DNA of 64,000 bases from DCFW01 sp963790715 (GTDB taxonomy: Bacteria; Bacteroidota; Bacteroidia; Bacteroidales; Bacteroidaceae), in NCBI GenBank assembly GCA_963790715.1, contig CAWBPN010000013.1, positions 1 to 64,000 of the forward strand, in the 5' to 3' direction. The position numbers and the translations under genes are program-made. Every line of letters starts with the position of its first letter. Positions within the stretch are counted from its first letter, which is position 1. The notes beneath the pieces are model-generated. The model made no database searches. It had not been told where the DNA came from and was given only the letters and a program-made list of their open reading frames with translations. Shown in pieces: positions 60,095-64,000 of the stretch.

Positions 60095-62487
60095 TGTTTT
60101 ATGTTATTGAGTTTTATTTGTAAATCATCTTCTGTGTCGCAAAGTACCTGACGCGGTTTGCTACCTTCTGCCGGTCCTACAATACCTGCACGCTCCAATT
60201 GATCCATGATACGGCCTGCACGGTTGTAACCTATAGAGAACTTGCGTTGAATCAGTGATGTGCTGCCTTGTTGATGAATTACGATCAGTCGTGCGGCATC
60301 TTCAAACATATCATCAACCTTGCTCATGTTCATATCGTTGTTGTCATAACCGTTGTCATTGTTGCCGACATACTCAGGCAGTTCGAATGCTCCGGCATAA
60401 CCCTGTTGGTTACTAATGAATTCAGTAATTTTCTCCACTTCCGGTGTATCTACAAAAGCGCATTGAACACGCACCGGATCGTTGCCTTGCAGGAATAACA
60501 TATCACCGTGGCCTATCAAATGGTTTGCTCCGGGTCGGTCAAGTATGGTACGTGAATCCATCATACTTGATACGCGAAATGCAATACGTGCAGGGAAATT
60601 GGCTTTAATAGTACCGGTAATGATATTTGTAGTCGGGCGTTGCGTGGCAATAATCATGTGTATGCCTACGGCTCTTGCCAATTGGGCGATACGCGCGATA
60701 GGCAACTCAACTTCTTTGCCGGCTGTCATTATCAAATCTCCAAACTCGTCTATTATCACCACAATGTATGGCATAAACTTATGTCCGTGTTCCGGATTAA
60801 GTTTGCGGGCGATAAATTTGGTATTATATTCTTTGATGTTACGCACATGGGCTTTTTTCAGCAAGTCGTAACGTGAATCCATTTCAGTACAAAGTGAATT
60901 GAGAGTTTGCACAACCTTTGTAAAGTCGGTAATTATGGCCTCTTCTTCACCTGGCAATTTGGCAAGGAAATGATTTTCGATACTATTGTAAAGGCTGAAT
61001 TCAACTTTCTTCGGATCAACAAGCACAAACTTCAGTTCCGAAGGGTGTTTCTTATATAATAAAGAGGTGATGATAGCATTAAGCCCGACTGATTTTCCCT
61101 GACCTGTGGCACCTGCTACCAGCACGTGAGGCATCTTGCATAAATCAACCATGAAAACATCGTTGGTAATGGTTTTACCGAGAGCTATCGGTAAATCGTA
61201 TTTTGATTCCTGAAACTTTTGAGAAGCAATGATAGAATGCATCGAAACAATTTGCGGATTGGCATTCGGTACTTCAATACCTATAGTTCCTTTCCCCGGA
61301 ATAGGCGCGATAATACGTATGCCACGTGCTGACAAGCTTAGGGCTATATCATCTTCCAATCCACGAATTTTTGAAATTCGTACTCCGGCTTCGGGAGTTA
61401 TTTCATAAAGAGTAACGGCAGGACCTACAGTGGCTTGTATGTCACATATCTCAATGCCGAAACTTCTTAGTGTGCTTATTATTTTATTTTTGTTATCGTT
61501 TTGCTCTTTCTTATCTATGGCAGGTTTTTCATCGCCGTATGTAGTAAGCAATCCCAGCGTAGGATAATGATAATTTTCCAAATCGAGTTTCGGGTCGTAT
61601 GGCGTTATCACTGGTGCCGCAATGGCGTCTTTGTCTTCATCGTCAAAGTCGGGAATATCTATCTCGGTATCAATGTCGCTATTTTTAGTATCTATAACCG
61701 GTTTGGCAATAGTCGCTTTTGCTTGCTTACTATCGTTATTTGTAATCTTGAATTTTATAGTAGGTGATGGAGTATTATTAGCAATAGTCATATCATCATT
61801 GTTCTCTGAAGCTGGTTCGGATGGCTTGATTTGTTCTGCTTCATCTTTAGCTGTCGGCACAGGCTGCTTACGAATCTCCAGGCGCAGAATGCGTCGTATC
61901 CAGTTTACGGTGCGGTTTGTAAAATATATTAATATGAGAATTGTTGTACCGATGAAAAGAAGCCACATACCTATGTTGCCTATTTGTCCTATCAAGTATG
62001 AACTTACATTGTAGCCGTGGCAACCACCGAGTTGGAAGAACAGGTTTATATTGAATTCCTGAACCATGAATCCCAAAAATATTGACGACCATATCATCAA
62101 TAATGCGCATACTATGAAATTACGATATACCTGTGTATTGTTACGTGAAACGCGCATCAACCTTAAGGCAATGATGATGAATATAACCGGAATGAAGAAT
62201 GCCGATACACCAAAACATTTATTTATAAAAAATTCTGAAGAACGTGCACCGAGCACACCTGCATAGTTTTGTATTTGAGCCACGTTGATAGGTTTGGCTA
62301 AAAGCAAACTTTGGTCGTTGGCTCCAGTGAAGAAATAAGATATAAATGACAATAATAAATATAAAGAACAGATAGCCATAATTGTCCCAATGATGAAAGG
62401 AAACGTTTCACCCTGTAAAAAAGTCAATATTCTATTACCTAATTCTACATCGGATTTTACTTTTTTCACATGTGCTTTGGCTGACAT
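60091..62487 (-). CDS. ftsK: DNA translocase FtsK/SpoIIIE
   Basis: About 798 residues from ATG at 62487 (MSAKAHVKKVKSDVELGNRI); an ATG at 62514 lies upstream of the likely transcription start (-7 TAATTTTG, minus 62519-62512). Four N-terminal membrane helices (FPFIIGTIMAICSLYLLLSF; GVSAFFIPVIFIIIALRLM; NFIVCALLMIWSSIFLGFMV; MWLLFIGTTILILIYF), a linker, then the motor: LVAGATGQGKSVGLNAIITS (Walker A), PYIVVIIDEFGDLIM (Walker B), and the winged gamma domain at the C-terminus (QRKFSIGYNRAGRIMDQLER). It segregates chromosome termini at the septum. Confidence 0.95.
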   Translation of the reverse strand: MSAKAHVKKVKSDVELGNRILTFLQGETFPFIIGTIMAICSLYLLLSFISYFFTGANDQSLLLAKPINVAQIQNYAGVLGARSSEFFINKCFGVSAFFIPVIFIIIALRLMRVSRNNTQVYRNFIVCALLMIWSSIFLGFMVQEFNINLFFQLGGCHGYNVSSYLIGQIGNIGMWLLFIGTTILILIYFTNRTVNWIRRILRLEIRKQPVPTAKDEAEQIKPSEPASENNDDMTIANNTPSPTIKFKITNNDSKQAKATIAKPVIDTKNSDIDTEIDIPDFDDEDKDAIAAPVITPYDPKLDLENYHYPTLGLLTTYGDEKPAIDKKEQNDNKNKIISTLRSFGIEICDIQATVGPAVTLYEITPEAGVRISKIRGLEDDIALSLSARGIRIIAPIPGKGTIGIEVPNANPQIVSMHSIIASQKFQESKYDLPIALGKTITNDVFMVDLCKMPHVLVAGATGQGKSVGLNAIITSLLYKKHPSELKFVLVDPKKVEFSLYNSIENHFLAKLPGEEEAIITDFTKVVQTLNSLCTEMDSRYDLLKKAHVRNIKEYNTKFIARKLNPEHGHKFMPYIVVIIDEFGDLIMTAGKEVELPIARIAQLARAVGIHMIIATQRPTTNIITGTIKANFPARIAFRVSSMMDSRTILDRPGANHLIGHGDMLFLQGNDPVRVQCAFVDTPEVEKITEFISNQQGYAGAFELPEYVGNNDNGYDNNDMNMSKVDDMFEDAARLIVIHQQGSTSLIQRKFSIGYNRAGRIMDQLERAGIVGPAEGSKPRQVLCDTEDDLQIKLNNIKQ

Positions 62488-62511
62488 TAACTTGCGATTT
62501 AATTTATGATG

Positions 62512-62539
62512 CAAAATTAATAATAAATTCGTAACTTTG
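62512..62539. promoter_or_regulatory. Divergent promoters of ftsK and the DUF5063 gene
   Basis: Minus strand -7 TAATTTTG (62519-62512) for ftsK and plus strand -7 TAACTTTG (62532-62539) for the DUF5063 gene, back to back with 12 bases between. Clear -33 boxes are not visible in either direction. Confidence 0.55.
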
Positions 62540-62557
62540 CAGTTTATAAGGAAAAAT

Positions 62558-63094
62558 ATGGAACAAAAAAGTAAAGTGATTTTTGATAAAAATGTAGCCG
62601 AGTTCGTAACTGTAGCTGCTGAATATTGCCTGTTTATGGAGAATGTGGGCGATAAGAAAAGAGATCAATTTATTGATACTTTGTTGAAAGTTCTACCGTT
62701 ATTGTATGTCAAAGCTGCGTTGTTGCCGGAAGTGATGCCAATGAGCTATGAAGATTTGGAAACTTGTGTTACAGAAGAAGATTATGCAGTGATAAGCCAA
62801 CGTATAAGCAAGTTGATGGCAGACATGGATGATTATTTGGATGTGTTTGTTGAAGATATGAAATATAGTGATGTTCCTATTAGAAAGTGTATTTCTGAGG
62901 ATTTGACAGATATTTATCAGGATTTGAAGAATTTTATTTTTTCATTTAAAACAGGTATTAATGATACTATGAATGACGCATTAGCTCTTTGCCAGGAGCA
63001 CTTCAAGGACTATTGGGGACAACTTTTGGTAAACACTATGCGACCTCTTCATCAAATAAAATATAATAGCACGGACGAAAATGATGGTGATTAA
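62558..63094 (+). CDS. DUF5063 family protein
   Basis: 178 residues from ATG at 62558 (MEQKSKVIFDKNVAEFVTVA). It matches a Bacteroidetes family of small all-helical cytoplasmic proteins (EYCLFMENVGDKKRDQFIDT, LLKVLPLLYVKAALLPEVMP). Function unknown. It overlaps the exonuclease gene by 14 bases and regularly precedes such a gene, so a link to nucleic-acid processing is possible but not shown. An earlier in-frame ATG at 62537 lies inside the promoter. Confidence 0.75.
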   Translation: MEQKSKVIFDKNVAEFVTVAAEYCLFMENVGDKKRDQFIDTLLKVLPLLYVKAALLPEVMPMSYEDLETCVTEEDYAVISQRISKLMADMDDYLDVFVEDMKYSDVPIRKCISEDLTDIYQDLKNFIFSFKTGINDTMNDALALCQEHFKDYWGQLLVNTMRPLHQIKYNSTDENDGD

Positions 63095-63728
63095 AGATAA
63101 AGTGACAAAGCAGGAAATTTCTACTATGCCGAAGGTATTGTTCGCAGGTGAAATTTCTGTAATAGATTCGGAAGAAGAAGTTAAAAGTGCCGTAGAAGAC
63201 TTGAAAAAGCATGACAGAATAGGTATCGACAGCGAGACACGCCCTAATTTTCGGCGTGGCGTCATGCATAAAGTGGCGTTGTTGCAAGTATCTACCTACG
63301 ACCATTGCTATTTATTCAGATTAAATAAGATAGGTATGCCTGATGATTTGATCGGGTTACTTGAATCTGAAAGCATAATGAAAATAGGGTTGTCATTGAA
63401 AGATGATTTACGTGCATTGCGAAAGCGTGTAGCACTTAAACCGAAGAACTGGATAGATTTGCAGGATATTGTGAAACAATTCGGAATTAAGGATTTAAGT
63501 TTACAAAAAATATATGCAAATCTTTTCGGTAAGAAGATTTCAAAGAATCAAAGATTGACGAATTGGGAAGCCGGTGAACTTACGGATTCTCAACAAAAAT
63601 ACGCCTGCACGGATGCATGGTCATGTTTGAAAATCTATGATTTATTAAAAGAAATGGAGCGTACCGGTGATTACGAAGTTGAAACTACTTTTGAGGAACC
63701 TGCCGCACCTGAAGAAATACAGTCATAA
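63081..63728 (+). CDS. 3'-5' exonuclease, RNase D/DEDD family
   Basis: 215 residues. The three Exo motifs are readable: RIGIDSETRPNF (Asp/Glu), KIGLSLKDDLRALRK (Asp) and QQKYACTDAWSCLKIYDLL (Tyr/Asp), plus ITKNWIDLQDIVKQFG-like middle part and NWEAGELTDSQ. It is a single-domain DEDDy nuclease without HRDC, acting on RNA or DNA 3' ends; substrate unknown. It overlaps the preceding gene and is followed by rlmI after 25 bases, so the three likely share a transcript. Confidence 0.85.
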   Translation: MMVIKDKVTKQEISTMPKVLFAGEISVIDSEEEVKSAVEDLKKHDRIGIDSETRPNFRRGVMHKVALLQVSTYDHCYLFRLNKIGMPDDLIGLLESESIMKIGLSLKDDLRALRKRVALKPKNWIDLQDIVKQFGIKDLSLQKIYANLFGKKISKNQRLTNWEAGELTDSQQKYACTDAWSCLKIYDLLKEMERTGDYEVETTFEEPAAPEEIQS

Positions 63729-63753
63729 AATTAAGATGATAATATTAGATATA

Positions 63754-64000
63754 TGAGTTATAAGAAAATATTTTTAAAGTCGGGTAAGGAGGCTTCACTT
63801 GAGCGTTTTCATCCGTGGATATTCTCGGGTGCGATAAAGTCGATGGAAGATGGCATTGATGAAGGCGATTTTGTAGATTTATACAGCAATAAAGGCTCAT
63901 TTTTGGCTACGGGGCAGTATCAGAAGGGAAGTATAATGGTAAGAATACTTTCATTCACGCCTGTCACTGTTGATCAAAGCTATTGGCGGGATAAGCTGAC
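63754..64000 (+). CDS. rlmI: RlmI-like 23S rRNA methyltransferase, cut by the window end
   Basis: The first 82 codons (MSYKKIFLKSGKEASLERFH, PWIFSGAIKSMEDGIDEGDF) give the N-terminal PUA domain of RlmI-type class I SAM methyltransferases, with KSGKE, HPWIFSGAI, GSFLATGQY and SIMVRILSF. The catalytic domain lies beyond the window. Confidence 0.8.

Overview
The window is a Bacteroidales chromosome segment (about 2.5 kb to the right edge) with about 2.5 kb of unrelated, archaeal-looking DNA at its left end. The Bacteroidales assignment rests on recurring promoters of the Bacteroidetes type (-33 TTTG, -7 TAnnTTTG), an F1Fo ATP synthase operon that starts with beta-epsilon, serine palmitoyltransferase, DUF4301, DUF5063, DUF3575/DUF3868 and Mfa/Fim-type fimbrial genes. 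The left end encodes a VapBC pair, a broken beta-helix/PKD surface protein of the kind common in Methanosarcina-like methanogens, and an integrase N-terminus. It meets the bacterial sequence near 2510, next to a tRNA-Arg-linked bacterial integrase. An assembly chimera is the simplest reading.

Layout. 2.7-4.2 kb: integrase at tRNA-Arg(TCT). 4.3-11.2 kb: small sigma-region-4-like protein, purT, an EEP-family phosphatase/nuclease, a lone receiver domain, a RelA-type (p)ppGpp synthetase and DUF4301. 11.4-18.5 kb: the complete ATP synthase operon (beta, epsilon, an AtpI-like protein, a, c, b, delta, alpha, gamma). 18.5-22 kb: lipid genes (lipid kinase, serine palmitoyltransferase, PAP2 phosphatase). 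22-31.9 kb: ruvC, a type I pullulanase lipoprotein, fatty-acyl-CoA ligase, serine dehydratase, a Sel1 protein, an NfeD/SPFH pair and a CE2 esterase. 31.9-35 kb: tRNA-Arg(CCG) followed by mobile-element remnants and an IS110-family element with a readable bridge-RNA gene. 35-47 kb: a type V (Mfa/Fim-like) pilus locus with a tyrosine recombinase and an invertible promoter. 47.4-55 kb: an AAA/DUF4143 ATPase, an exported lysine-rich peptide and a TetR/AraC-linked EmrAB-TolC-like efflux operon. 55-64 kb: a shortened GH127-like protein, a Sel1 protein, SpoT-like hydrolase, LolA, FtsK, DUF5063, a 3'-5' exonuclease and the start of rlmI.

The most interesting parts are these. (1) A 23-bp perfect inverted repeat (36148-36170 and 36601-36623) flanks a segment carrying a consensus promoter that points away from the pilus operon, so the contig shows the OFF state of a phase switch, with a recombinase gene just upstream. 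(2) Three pilus lipoproteins in that operon end in a C-type-lectin/FGE-like domain whose last ~45 residues are hypervariable, as in targets of diversity-generating retroelements, but no reverse transcriptase is in the window. (3) The IS110 element has a ~160-nt two-loop RNA whose four internal-loop segments match both donor ends and both target flanks. (4) RelA and SpoT paralogues show complementary loss of hydrolase and synthetase residues. (5) The same TetR-type operator occurs at tetR and at the start of the efflux operon.
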